Of a stretch of 31,336 nucleotides of DNA, positions 1-8,357 are shown piece after piece (the first letter of the stretch is position 1; every line of letters starts with the position of its first letter). The translations under genes and the position numbers were made by a program. This DNA is from Cyclobacteriaceae bacterium (GTDB taxonomy: Bacteria; Bacteroidota; Bacteroidia; Cytophagales; Cyclobacteriaceae), in contig VFKK01000075.1 of assembly GCA_009885605.1 (NCBI GenBank), positions 1 through 31,336 on the forward strand, given 5' to 3'. The notes beneath the pieces were generated by a model. The model was given only the letters and a program-made list of their open reading frames with translations. It was not told where the DNA came from and searched no databases.

Positions 1-1054
1 CTCTTGATCCATTGAGCCCTTGCTCTTCAGATCCCCAGTGTCCAACCAAAATTGTTCGCTTTGGATTTGGATATACTTCCTTCAAAATCCGCATCACTTC
101 CATCATCAGAATTGATCCAGTTCCGTTGTCCGTTGCACCTGTACCGCCATCCCAAGAGTCAAAGTGTGCAGAAAGCATCACATATTCCTCTGGCTTTTCG
201 GTTCCCTTTATTTCAGCTATTGTGTTGAAAGTAGGGACAACGCCATTTTCTTTGGATTCCGCATTCAGATTGATTTCAGGCTTTTTTCCGCTTTCTGCAA
301 GTCTGTAAAGCATCCCGTAATCCTCGAGGGAAAGATCCACAGTAGGTACTTTTTTGGTGGATGCGGAGAATATTTTATTGGCACCAAAGCCACGGGACCA
401 ATAGGAGGTAATGATTCCCAAAGCACCTGCATTCTCAAGAGCGATTGGAAGATCTCTTCTGCCTTTGCCGGTTTTGAGGAGTCTTGCTGCCCATGCTTCT
501 TCGAATTTGCTCCGCTCATCTTTCATCTTTTGGAAAGATTCAGGAGTGGAAAATTCTTCCCAGTTATAATCCGGCCGACCAGTCAGCTGAGGAGCGGAGA
601 TCATCACGTATTTACCTTTGACGGAAGGAAGCCATTTTTGGAAAGCGACTGTATCAGCTAATTCAGGCAAAATAACAACTTCGCCTCTTGCTCCGCCTTT
701 AGGTGAAGAAGGGCTCCAGGCGAGTTGGGTGCCGGCAAGGGATCTGGTCCAGGGCGCGACCATGTCGATGTGGGTGATTCCTCTTTCCCATCCCCTCCAT
801 TCTCCCCATTTTTCGTTGCGGGCTTCGATACCCCAGGATTTGTATTGTTCTACTGCCCATTCGTGAGCTTCCAACATCTGTGGAGAACCAACAAGTCGGG
901 GGCCGATGCCGTCCATAAGTTCGTGTCCGAGAGTTTGAAGCTGGGAATTTTCGGTTGCTTCTTTGATGATTTTGTCGATGACTTCATTTTGCGCGTGAAC
1001 TTTAGAAGCAAAAAGAAGAAGGAGGCCGAGGCCAAGTAAGTACTGTTTTTTCAT
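1..1054 (-). CDS. Secreted M28-family metallopeptidase (partial, C-terminus off the left edge)
   Basis: The gene reads open from an ATG at 1052-1054 to the window edge, giving the first 351 residues with no frameshift. Residues 1-21 form a signal peptide (MKKQ, a Leu-rich core, then VHA before Gln22), so the protein is exported. A PA-like insert probably spans about 110-270. The dinuclear zinc site typical of M28 aminopeptidases/carboxypeptidases follows: H297 in HFDSWDGG, bridging D309 in GATDNGTG, and E343-E344 in GSEEQGL, where the first Glu is the usual general base and the second a zinc ligand. The remaining ligands would lie past the edge. In the family such enzymes trim N-terminal residues or dipeptides from peptides in the periplasm or outside the cell. 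The gene diverges from the ebo cluster. Family assignment is firm; substrate is unknown. Confidence 0.92.
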   Translation of the reverse strand, partial: MKKQYLLGLGLLLLFASKVHAQNEVIDKIIKEATENSQLQTLGHELMDGIGPRLVGSPQMLEAHEWAVEQYKSWGIEARNEKWGEWRGWERGITHIDMVAPWTRSLAGTQLAWSPSSPKGGARGEVVILPELADTVAFQKWLPSVKGKYVMISAPQLTGRPDYNWEEFSTPESFQKMKDERSKFEEAWAARLLKTGKGRRDLPIALENAGALGIITSYWSRGFGANKIFSASTKKVPTVDLSLEDYGMLYRLAESGKKPEINLNAESKENGVVPTFNTIAEIKGTEKPEEYVMLSAHFDSWDGGTGATDNGTGSILMMEVMRILKEVYPNPKRTILVGHWGSEEQGLNGSR

Positions 1055-1454
1055 TTGAGTCGGTTTAGAAAATAAAAATATAGGGGGAGATTGGGATTTC
1101 CTCACCGTTGGTGGATTTTGCTGGGAGGGATTTTGGGTTACACGGAGTTGCACAGAGGAGGCACGGAGTTTTTTTTAGTGATCTGAGTAGGAAGCTAGTC
1201 AATACACCCGATTGTCAATTATCAAAAGATAGGCTTGCAGTCACGTTACACCAACAATGGTTTATGGACTGATAACCATCGCCTCCACTTACCAACTCCA
1301 ATCATTTCCCTCCAACAGGACACCACAGCACTGATTTTTGTCAGGAAATCGCCTTTTTTGGATGAACGGCTTCGGTCTGTCTGGAAAATCAATCAGATTT
1401 CGCCGTACTTTAACGTATCCAAATTATTGCCGACTAGCCGGAAATAGCAACCCA
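1055..1454. other. Divergent intergenic region, peptidase / eboA
   Basis: About 400 bases lie between the peptidase start and the chosen eboA start. They must hold promoters for both genes, but I see no convincing TTG...TAnnTTTG pair. The only recognisable structure is the CACGGAG repeat at 1137-1168. Short open frames here have no family-like sequence and I do not call them. Confidence 0.6.
1137..1168. repeat. Interspersed CACGGAG-type repeat fragment
   Basis: The stretch carries CACGGAG at 1141-1147 and again at 1162-1168, with a CACAGAG variant between them at 1151-1157, followed by a run of T. Sequences of this ACACGGAG/CACAGAG type are familiar as non-coding dispersed repeats in Bacteroidota and other bacteria. 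That identification is from memory. One copy is seen in this window. Confidence 0.45.
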
Positions 1455-2339
1455 ATGGAAACCCAGAAAACCCTTACCTCCTTCTTATATCAATTCCTCG
1501 AAAATTCATCTGAAAAACCTGCGCTGGATTGGTTGAATCTTCAAGCGGAAAAAATTCATTCGGACGGTACGCCTACCAAGTTTTTCCTGGCCTTTAGCCA
1601 AGCTTCGAGGTATTTCAAAAAACTTCCGATCAATCTTTCAGTTGATCAAAAGCAAAAAGCCTCAGAATTAGGGGCAGGATTCGACCCCGCTCATTGGGAC
1701 TTACTTCAGACGGCCCGGACGATTCTCTTGCTCCAGTTTCCGCAGGAAAAAAAGGCATGGTTTGGGGCCATCAATCAGCTTTTTGAGACTGGAGACATGC
1801 ATGAGCAGCAGGCTCTCTATTCGGCGCTGCCCATCCTTCCATTTTCGGAAGATTTGCTGCCACGGGCCATCGACGGTTGCAGAACCAATATGACCGTGAT
1901 CTTCGACTCGATTGCGTTGAACAATCCGTTCCCTTTTAAATATTTCCCGGAAGCCAACTGGAATCAGATGGTGCTCAAGGCAGTTTTCATGCAGAGACCG
2001 CTCTATCGAGTTCAAGGACTGGAGGAAAGAAGAAATCTGCCTTTGGCAAATATTGCTTCTGATTTTGCTCACGAAAGATGGGCCGCCGGAAGACCTGTGA
2101 TGGCAGAAATTTGGCGCCTGGTTGTTCCGTTTATCAATGAGAAATTTCTTGATGATCTGAAAAAGGCTATTGGCTTAGAAGATTTGCTCCAAATCAAGGC
2201 GGCAGTTTTGGCTTGTACCGAAAGTGATTTTGTTCCTGCAAAAAAATTGGTAAGTAATTACCCTGAAATCAAAAAGGAAATTGAATCCGGTGCTGTTTCA
2301 TGGGGAAAAATCGGAATTGAATTTCAAAACAGAGTCTGA
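1455..2339 (+). CDS. eboA: EboA family metabolite traffic protein
   Basis: This is the first gene of the ebo cluster: a soluble, mostly helical protein of 294 aa with no catalytic motif I recognise. EboA-type signatures are clear: EQQALYSALPILP at about 118-130, DGCRTNM at 140-146, NPFPFKYFPE at 157-166, WNQMVLKA at 169-176 and HERWAAGRPV at 206-215. The open frame extends upstream to an ATG at 1338, but the added 39 residues are Arg-rich and unlike the family, so I start at ATG 1455 (METQKTL). EboB starts 48 bp downstream. In cyanobacteria ebo genes are tied to export of scytonemin precursors, and related clusters occur in Pseudomonas and eustigmatophyte plastids. The molecular role of EboA is not established. 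Confidence 0.9.
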   Translation: METQKTLTSFLYQFLENSSEKPALDWLNLQAEKIHSDGTPTKFFLAFSQASRYFKKLPINLSVDQKQKASELGAGFDPAHWDLLQTARTILLLQFPQEKKAWFGAINQLFETGDMHEQQALYSALPILPFSEDLLPRAIDGCRTNMTVIFDSIALNNPFPFKYFPEANWNQMVLKAVFMQRPLYRVQGLEERRNLPLANIASDFAHERWAAGRPVMAEIWRLVVPFINEKFLDDLKKAIGLEDLLQIKAAVLACTESDFVPAKKLVSNYPEIKKEIESGAVSWGKIGIEFQNRV

Positions 2340-2387
2340 TTCGGATCCTCCAAACTCATATCTTTAAAATCTTAATTTCATATAAAC

Positions 2388-3299
2388 ATGGAAATGTACA
2401 TAGATCCACATATTCACGTCGTATCACGAACTACCGATGACTACGAGGCCATGCGCAAAGCAGGGATAGTGGCGGTGATTGAGCCGGCTTTCTGGCTGGG
2501 TCAGCCGAGAACGGAAGTGGGAAGTTTCAAAGATTATTTCAGCACGCTGGTAGGGTGGGAGAGATTCCGGGCAAGCCAGTTTGGGATCATTCACTATTGT
2601 ACCATGGGATTGAATTCGAAGGAAGCCAATAATGTTGCTTTGGCAGAACAAGTGATGGAATTATTGCCACTTTATGTTGGCAAAGAAGGTGTGGTTGCGA
2701 TAGGTGAAATCGGTTACGATGATCAGACAGAGGCGGAAGATCGATTTTACAGGCTTCAATTGGAACTTGCGAAAGACGTAAACCTGCCGGTACTTATCCA
2801 CACTCCGCACCGTGATAAAAAGAAAGGCACTACCCGAAGTATGGACGTGAGTGAAGAGCATGGGCTGGACCCGAAAATGGTCATTGTAGACCATAACAAT
2901 GAGGAGACGGTAAAGGAAGTTTTGGACAGAGGTTATTGGGCAGGATTTACCATTTATCCACATACCAAAATGGGCTCTGACCGAATGGTGGAAATCGTAA
3001 AGCAATACGGACCTGAGCGAATAATTGTCAATTCTGCAGCGGATTGGGGAATTTCTGATCCTTTGGCTGTGCCAAAAACTGCGGCTTTGATGCGAAAAAT
3101 GGGCATACCCGAGGAGCATATCAGAATGGTAACTTACCGGAATGCCCTGACTGCTTTTAGTCAGAGCGGACAAATGGACGAGCAAGATTGGTTGAATGCC
3201 AAGCCTGTGGATCAGACCCGGAAATTAAGCGGGAATTCTGTTCTCCGAGGAGGGCAAACCCCCCGAGTAGAAGGAAATCATGATACTATCGAAAATTAA
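2388..3299 (+). CDS. eboB: TatD-like metal-dependent hydrolase EboB
   Basis: This 303-aa protein is an amidohydrolase-superfamily TIM barrel of the TatD type. All usual metal ligands can be placed: H8 and H10 (DPHIHVV), bridging E107 (GEIGYD), H138 (LIHTPH, with H141 near), H169 (VDHNNE) and D219 (AADWG). TatD enzymes hydrolyse phosphodiester or amide-like bonds; the substrate of EboB is unknown. The last ~40 residues (after about 263) are a polar tail beyond the barrel. An in-frame ATG two codons downstream is an equally possible start. EboC begins only 3 bp after the stop, so the two are almost certainly co-transcribed and probably translationally coupled. Confidence 0.92.
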   Translation: MEMYIDPHIHVVSRTTDDYEAMRKAGIVAVIEPAFWLGQPRTEVGSFKDYFSTLVGWERFRASQFGIIHYCTMGLNSKEANNVALAEQVMELLPLYVGKEGVVAIGEIGYDDQTEAEDRFYRLQLELAKDVNLPVLIHTPHRDKKKGTTRSMDVSEEHGLDPKMVIVDHNNEETVKEVLDRGYWAGFTIYPHTKMGSDRMVEIVKQYGPERIIVNSAADWGISDPLAVPKTAALMRKMGIPEEHIRMVTYRNALTAFSQSGQMDEQDWLNAKPVDQTRKLSGNSVLRGGQTPRVEGNHDTIEN

Positions 3300-3302
3300 T
3301 TG

Positions 3303-4217
3303 ATGAGTTCTTCCCGAGTCTTTGCACATCTTCAGCTTACCCGCCCCGCCAATGTTGTCACAGCGATAGCAGATATCTGGGCGGGTTTTGCCATAGCGGG
3401 AGCTTGGGATGATATGTTTTTGGATGCTGCTTTGGGCGGCGGGACATTTTGGACCAATCTCGTTTGGCTATCGTTGAGTACCATCGGATTGTATGCCGGA
3501 GGAGTAGCATTCAATGATGTGTTTGATGCAGAATTAGATGCTGTCGAAAGACCCGAAAGACCCATTCCCAGCGGAAGAGCCAGTCGAAGCAGTGCTGCAT
3601 GGATGGCATTTTTGCTTTTGGTGATGGGAGTGGCAGCAGCGGCGCAAGTGAGTTGGATCAGTGCAGGAATAGCCCTTGCAGTCGCGCTTTTAGCAGTTCT
3701 TTACGATTATTGGGGAAAGCATCAGTTCTTCTTTGGCCCAATCAATATGGGCCTTTGTCGTTCTGGAAATTTGCTTTTGGGAATAAGTGTTTCTCCCTTA
3801 CTTCTGGAACAATATGCCGCTATTGGTTTAATCCCTTTGGTATATGTAGCGGCGATTACCATGATCAGCAGAGGAGAAGTTCACGGGAAAAACAAAAAAG
3901 CACTTTTCGGTGGATTTGGGATGTATGTCCTGATTATTGTTGCGATCTTGGTTTTAGCCTATGTCCAAAGCCCGGGATTCTGGCAAGTGATTCCATTTTT
4001 GGGATTGTTGAGCTATATGATTTTCCCTCCATTGCTGAAAGCCATTAAATTTCAGGAGCCAAAACTGATCGGAAAATCTGTGAAAGCGGCAGTGATTTCG
4101 TTGATAATCGTCAATGCCTCTATTGCTTCAGCATTTTCGGGTTGGCCCATTGGTATCATAGTATTGATACTTCTTCCTATTTCTCTTTGGCTGGCGAAAA
4201 AATTTGCCGTAACCTGA
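3303..4217 (+). CDS. eboC: UbiA-like integral membrane prenyltransferase-fold protein EboC
   Basis: The 304-aa protein has about eight or nine hydrophobic helices. It carries the first UbiA Asp-rich motif at 71-90 (NDVFDAELD, then ERPIPSG), which binds the Mg-diphosphate of the prenyl donor. The second Asp-rich motif of canonical UbiA enzymes is not apparent. The equivalent loop reads ISRGEVHGKNK (188-198), leaving one Glu and several basic residues. It may therefore act on an unusual prenyl or lipid substrate, or anchor the pathway at the inner membrane. A TTG at 3300 directly precedes the ATG at 3303; I take the ATG. EboD follows after 77 bp. Confidence 0.9.
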   Translation: MSSSRVFAHLQLTRPANVVTAIADIWAGFAIAGAWDDMFLDAALGGGTFWTNLVWLSLSTIGLYAGGVAFNDVFDAELDAVERPERPIPSGRASRSSAAWMAFLLLVMGVAAAAQVSWISAGIALAVALLAVLYDYWGKHQFFFGPINMGLCRSGNLLLGISVSPLLLEQYAAIGLIPLVYVAAITMISRGEVHGKNKKALFGGFGMYVLIIVAILVLAYVQSPGFWQVIPFLGLLSYMIFPPLLKAIKFQEPKLIGKSVKAAVISLIIVNASIASAFSGWPIGIIVLILLPISLWLAKKFAVT

Positions 4218-4294
4218 GTCGGAAATAAACTATTACTCTGCTGTTTTTGTCTATTTAAAAGTTTTCTTTACCCGAAATAATTGATCACTTGAGT

Positions 4295-5449
4295 ATGAAT
4301 ACTATCATTGAACAGACATTTGCTGTTCCTTATCGCTATCAGGTCTGTTTTTCCGAAGGGATTTTTGATCCAAAGAATACCCTCTTGGTGGATTTGCTGG
4401 CGAAAGATCGAAAGCCAAAAGTATTTTTTGTGATCGATAGCGGGGTATCTGATACTCATCCAAATCTGATTTCGGACATTGAAGCCTATGCAGCGGCTCA
4501 TTCAGAGTCTTTTTCACTTTGTGCATTGCCATTGGTGGTGCCGGGAGGGGAAACCTGCAAAAATGATCTTTCCGTCTACCAGCAAATCGTCGAGGCAACG
4601 AATTTGTTTGGCATTGACAGGCATTCTTACATCGCAGCGATCGGTGGCGGTGCAATGCTGGATATGGTGGGTTTTGCTGCCGCAATCTCGCATAGAGGTA
4701 TTCGACTGATCAGAATCCCAACCACAGTTTTATCCCAAAACGATTCAGCAGTAGGAGTAAAAAACAGCATCAATTCCTTCGGAAAGAAAAATTTCCTGGG
4801 CACTTTCACTCCGCCTTACGCAGTTTTGAATGATTTCAATTTCCTCAAAACGCTGGATGATCGGGATTGGAGATCAGGAATTGCCGAAGCGATCAAAGTT
4901 GCTTTGATTAAAGATCTGAGCTTTTTCACCTGGATGGAGGAGCATGCAGTGGCAATGGCCAATCGCGAGATGGAACCCATGAAAACTCAGATTATCCGAT
5001 GTGCACAAATGCACCTGGATCATATTGCCGGGAAAGATCCCTTTGAGTTTGGCTCTTCCCGACCGCTGGATTTCGGACATTGGGCAGCACATAAACTAGA
5101 GTATTTGAGCAAATATCGGATCCGTCACGGAGAAGCGGTGGCGATTGGAATTGCGCTGGACTCGACCTATTCTTTCCTTCAGGGGAGAATCTCTGAAGCA
5201 GACCTGATGAGAATAATCGGGTTGATCAAGACGCTGGGATTTGATCTTTTTGCTCCCGAACTCGCTGGTGAAAGTCTGGTAAAAGGCCTGAAGGAATTTC
5301 AGGAACACCTGGGTGGGCAACTGACAATTATGTTGTTAGAAAAACTTGGAAAAGGAATCGAAGTGCATGAAATGGATCATGAACTTGTCTATAAAGCCGT
5401 AGAAATGCTGAAGAATTTTCAGCAAAAAGAGATCCTTATCAGTACCTGA
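4295..5449 (+). CDS. eboD: 3-dehydroquinate-synthase-like sugar phosphate cyclase EboD
   Basis: The 384-aa protein belongs to the sugar phosphate cyclase superfamily (DHQ synthase, EVS/EEVS, DOIS). An NAD-binding GGGAMLD lies at 117-123. The conserved IPTTVLSQNDSAVGVKNSIN lies at 141-160 and KKNFLGTF at 164-171. The metal ligands are E198 (AEAIK), H262 (DFGHW) and H278 (RHGEAVAIG). The catalytic layout is intact, so it should cyclise a keto- or heptulose-phosphate, but the ebo substrate is not defined. A TTG lies two codons upstream at 4289; I prefer ATG 4295. EboE starts 23 bp after the stop. Context with a phosphatase-fold and a TIM-barrel protein fits biosynthesis of a small cyclitol-like unit; that is inference. 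Confidence 0.92.
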   Translation: MNTIIEQTFAVPYRYQVCFSEGIFDPKNTLLVDLLAKDRKPKVFFVIDSGVSDTHPNLISDIEAYAAAHSESFSLCALPLVVPGGETCKNDLSVYQQIVEATNLFGIDRHSYIAAIGGGAMLDMVGFAAAISHRGIRLIRIPTTVLSQNDSAVGVKNSINSFGKKNFLGTFTPPYAVLNDFNFLKTLDDRDWRSGIAEAIKVALIKDLSFFTWMEEHAVAMANREMEPMKTQIIRCAQMHLDHIAGKDPFEFGSSRPLDFGHWAAHKLEYLSKYRIRHGEAVAIGIALDSTYSFLQGRISEADLMRIIGLIKTLGFDLFAPELAGESLVKGLKEFQEHLGGQLTIMLLEKLGKGIEVHEMDHELVYKAVEMLKNFQQKEILIST

Positions 5450-5472
5450 TTTTAACCAAAAAGTATCTAGGA

Positions 5473-6684
5473 ATGGAGATTAAAGGTTTTCACCTCAGCT
5501 ATTGCAGCAATATTCACCCGGGAGAAAGCTGGGACGCAACTTTTCAAAACCTTAAAATTTACATTCCTGAGGTGAGAAACCGATTGAAGCATAAAGGTCC
5601 GTTTGGCATCGGATTAAGACTTTCGCATGAGGCGAGTCTGGTTCTTCAAAGACCTGAAAAACTGGCAAAATTTCAATCCTGGCTCGCCAAAGAAAATGCC
5701 TACGTATTTACGCTGAACTGCTTTCCCTACGGAGATTTCCACAGGCAAATAGTAAAGGAAAAGGTTCATTTTCCGGATTGGACGACCACCGAGCGAAAAG
5801 ATTACACCATTCGGTCTTTTCAGATTTTATCTCAAATACTTCCCGAGGGCATGGAAGGAGGAATTTCCACTTCCCCTATTTCTTACAGGCATTGGTTTGC
5901 CACCAAGGACGAACTCAATTCCGCGATGGAAACTGCTACTCAGCATTTGCTGGAAGTAGTGACGGAATTGATGCTTCTGAAGAACGAAACCGGTAAAAAT
6001 CTTCACCTGGACATCGAGCCGGAACCTGATGGGATTTTGGAAAATTCCGATGAGATGATCTGGCTCTACACCGATTGGTTGCTTCCAAAAGGAAAGAAAT
6101 TCCTGGCTGAAAAACTTGGAATCTCTGCGGAGGAAGCCGAAGCAGCGATTAAAAATCACATTCAGGTGTGCTACGATGTTTGCCATTTTGCGATTGTCTA
6201 TGAAAAGCCGGCTGAGACTTTTGCAAAATTCAAAGCCCATGGAATACAGGTGGGAAAGATCCAGATCAGTGCTGCACTCAAGCTATTTATTCCAAAAGAA
6301 GCACCCAAAAGAGCAACCCTTCGACGCAGTCTTCAGCCATTTGCAGAGTCCACTTACCTGCATCAGGTAGTGGGACGGGATAGCAAGGGAATATTAAATA
6401 TGTATCCGGACCTGCCTGTCGCACTTGATAAACTTGCCGAAGCGGAAGAGGACGAATGGAGAATTCATTTCCATGTTCCGGTGTTTCTGGATAATTACGG
6501 TACTTTTTCCTCGACCCAGGCGGACATCGTAACAGTACTGAAGGAAATAAATGAAAATCCTGCCATCACCAAACATCTTGAGGTGGAGACTTACACCTGG
6601 GAGGTTTTACCGGAAGAGACTAAGCTGAGTTTGGGAGAATCTATTTCCCGCGAACTCGGATGGGTGATTACTACTTTAGGATAA
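5473..6684 (+). CDS. eboE: Metabolite traffic protein EboE (xylose-isomerase-like TIM barrel)
   Basis: This 403-aa protein matches the EboE type, a sugar phosphate isomerase/epimerase-like TIM barrel. It starts with the diagnostic GFHLSYCSNIHPGESW (residues 5-20). Candidate metal or acid-base residues lie at strand ends: E182 (LDIEPEPDG), D235 and H238 (CYDVCHFA), Q264 (KIQIS), H332/H334 (IHFHVP) and E372 (VETYTW). AP-endonuclease-2/xylose isomerase folds use such E-D-H-E sets to bind one or two metals. No signal peptide or membrane helix is seen, so it is cytoplasmic. The chemistry is unknown. A 167-bp gap with a repeat remnant separates it from eboF, the widest spacing in the cluster. Confidence 0.9.
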   Translation: MEIKGFHLSYCSNIHPGESWDATFQNLKIYIPEVRNRLKHKGPFGIGLRLSHEASLVLQRPEKLAKFQSWLAKENAYVFTLNCFPYGDFHRQIVKEKVHFPDWTTTERKDYTIRSFQILSQILPEGMEGGISTSPISYRHWFATKDELNSAMETATQHLLEVVTELMLLKNETGKNLHLDIEPEPDGILENSDEMIWLYTDWLLPKGKKFLAEKLGISAEEAEAAIKNHIQVCYDVCHFAIVYEKPAETFAKFKAHGIQVGKIQISAALKLFIPKEAPKRATLRRSLQPFAESTYLHQVVGRDSKGILNMYPDLPVALDKLAEAEEDEWRIHFHVPVFLDNYGTFSSTQADIVTVLKEINENPAITKHLEVETYTWEVLPEETKLSLGESISRELGWVITTLG

Positions 6685-6730
6685 TATGATTACTCGCGAT
6701 GATGCAAAATCCCTATTCTCTTTGTGGCTG

Positions 6731-6780
6731 GACGACCGATACTTCGACGAGGTCAGCACAAGTGACGGAAGACCGAAGCG
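6731..6780. repeat. Degraded interspersed repeat between eboE and eboF
   Basis: The core at 6741-6763 begins ACTTCGACGAGGTCAGCAC and ends CAAGT. It resembles the CTTCGACAAGCTCAG-type repetitive palindromes common between genes in Bacteroidota; the comparison is from memory. Short ACTT/AAGT ends can pair. A 33-codon open frame (6686-6787) and a 20-codon frame (6787-6849) run through the gap but look accidental. Confidence 0.4.
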
Positions 6781-6851
6781 GCCTTAATGAGAAAGTTTAA
6801 CATACTCTTTACTGTTTTAGCGGTAGAAAGAAGTTTTACAATAAATTAAAA

Positions 6852-8225
6852 ATGAAAAAGACGGTTGTTCTGAATATAGTTGCGCTTTCTCCCCGGGTGA
6901 TCGGCGAGCATACTCCCTTTCTGAAAAAATGGATTGAGAAAGGAAAGCGTGCAGTCGTGGAACCCGTGTTGCCGGCTGTGACCTGCTCAGCGCAATCCGT
7001 TTACCTGACCGGAAAGTGGCCTTCTGAAAACGGAATCGTGGGAAATGGCTGGTACTTCAAAGACGAATGTGAAGTCAAATTCTGGAGGCAATCCAACCAC
7101 CTCGTTCAGGCTCCGAAAGTTTGGGATGTCTTAAAGGGTGAAAACCCTGATTTCACGGTTGCAAATATGTTTTGGTGGTACAATATGTACTCAAGCGCAG
7201 ATTACGCAGTGACTCCAAGACCGCTTTACCTTCAGGATGGGCGAAAAATGCCGGATTGCCATTCCCAACCCATGGAACTTCGGGAGCGATTGCAAAGGGA
7301 ACTCGGACAATTTCCTTTATTTTCTTTTTGGGGACCAAAAACAACGATCGAATCCAGTCGCTGGATAGCCGAGGCAGCCAAGAAAGTCGATCAATGGCAT
7401 AACCCAACTCTAAATCTGATCTATATCCCACATTTGGATTATGGACTTCAGAAGTATGGGATTGACTTTGACAAAATAGGTAAAGACCTGCAGGAAGTTG
7501 ATGACCTGGCCAAAGACCTGATCACCTATTTCGAAAACCAGGGAACTCAGGTTTTGCTCCTTTCAGAATATGCAATAACAACCGTAAGCAAACCCGTTCA
7601 CTTGAATCGGATTTTCAGGGAAAAGGGCTGGATTCAGGTGAAGGATGAATTGGGCAAAGAGACGCTTGATGCCGGTACTTCGGCAGTTTTTGCAGTAGCA
7701 GATCACCAGGTTGCGCACATTCATGTGAATGATAAGTCCATCCTTTCGGAAGTAAAAACCCTGCTTGAGAAGACTCCCGGTGTGGAAAAAGTCCTGGACG
7801 AAGAAGGAAAGAAAGCCTACCACATCGATCACGAACGCTCAGGCGATTTCGTCGTGATTGCCGATGCAGATTCTTGGTTTACGTATTATTTCTGGTTGGA
7901 CGATGCCAAAGCTCCGGATTACGCGAGATGTGTGGATATTCACCGCAAACCAGGTTACGATCCTGTGGAGTTGGTTTTGGATCCGAAAATCAAGTTTCCA
8001 CTGGTGACGGTAGGCTCAAAAGTGCTGAGGAAAAAGCTTGGGTTCCGCTATCTAATGGATGTGATTCCTTTGGATGCTACTCTGGTGAAGGGTGCACATG
8101 GTAGAATCAGCGAATCTGACCTGGATAAGCCCCTTTTTGTTTCACAGGACGAATCCCTTTTTGAATCCGAAAAGATACAGCCGACGAGTGTTTTTGATCT
8201 GATCTTGAAGGCAGTGAGGAGGTGA
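6852..8225 (+). CDS. eboF: Alkaline-phosphatase/nucleotide-pyrophosphatase-fold protein EboF
   Basis: The 457-aa protein is the last ebo gene, in the alkaline phosphatase (NPP/phosphodiesterase) superfamily. The putative nucleophile is T44 in PAVTCSAQS, followed by LTGKWPSENGIVGNGW. D196 lies in YIPHLDYGLQ. Several classical metal ligands are not where expected: the N-terminal Asp is replaced (NIVALSP, 8-14), the His four after D196 is Q200, and the usual Asp-His pair reads E239-Y240 (LSEYAI). An alternative pair, D284-H285, follows in VADHQVAH, and a late His is kept in GAHGR. APDYARCVDIHRKPGYDP near the C-terminus is a strong family signature. These changes may be typical of EboF rather than damage, so metal use and activity are open. 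No signal peptide is seen. Confidence 0.88.
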   Translation: MKKTVVLNIVALSPRVIGEHTPFLKKWIEKGKRAVVEPVLPAVTCSAQSVYLTGKWPSENGIVGNGWYFKDECEVKFWRQSNHLVQAPKVWDVLKGENPDFTVANMFWWYNMYSSADYAVTPRPLYLQDGRKMPDCHSQPMELRERLQRELGQFPLFSFWGPKTTIESSRWIAEAAKKVDQWHNPTLNLIYIPHLDYGLQKYGIDFDKIGKDLQEVDDLAKDLITYFENQGTQVLLLSEYAITTVSKPVHLNRIFREKGWIQVKDELGKETLDAGTSAVFAVADHQVAHIHVNDKSILSEVKTLLEKTPGVEKVLDEEGKKAYHIDHERSGDFVVIADADSWFTYYFWLDDAKAPDYARCVDIHRKPGYDPVELVLDPKIKFPLVTVGSKVLRKKLGFRYLMDVIPLDATLVKGAHGRISESDLDKPLFVSQDESLFESEKIQPTSVFDLILKAVRR

Positions 8226-8357
8226 AGATTAGCAGGAATTTCCCTAATTACGGCTTATTCCTATCTTAATTCCATTTCACCTTGGCTTAGTTCATTGACC
8301 GTATTGGAATAAAATTGAGGAAAGGATTGAAGTTCTTGAAAATCGACTAAGGACTAT

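Noticed and set aside
1235..1447. 70-codon open frame upstream of eboA
   Set aside because: Low-complexity amino acid mix with no family features, overlapping the eboA leader; looks accidental.
1338..1454. N-terminal extension of eboA by 39 codons
   Set aside because: The extra residues are Arg-rich and unlike EboA starts; METQKTL at 1455 is the natural start.
6686..6849. Two tiny frames (33 and 20 codons) between eboE and eboF
   Set aside because: They run through a degraded repeat and have no start signals.
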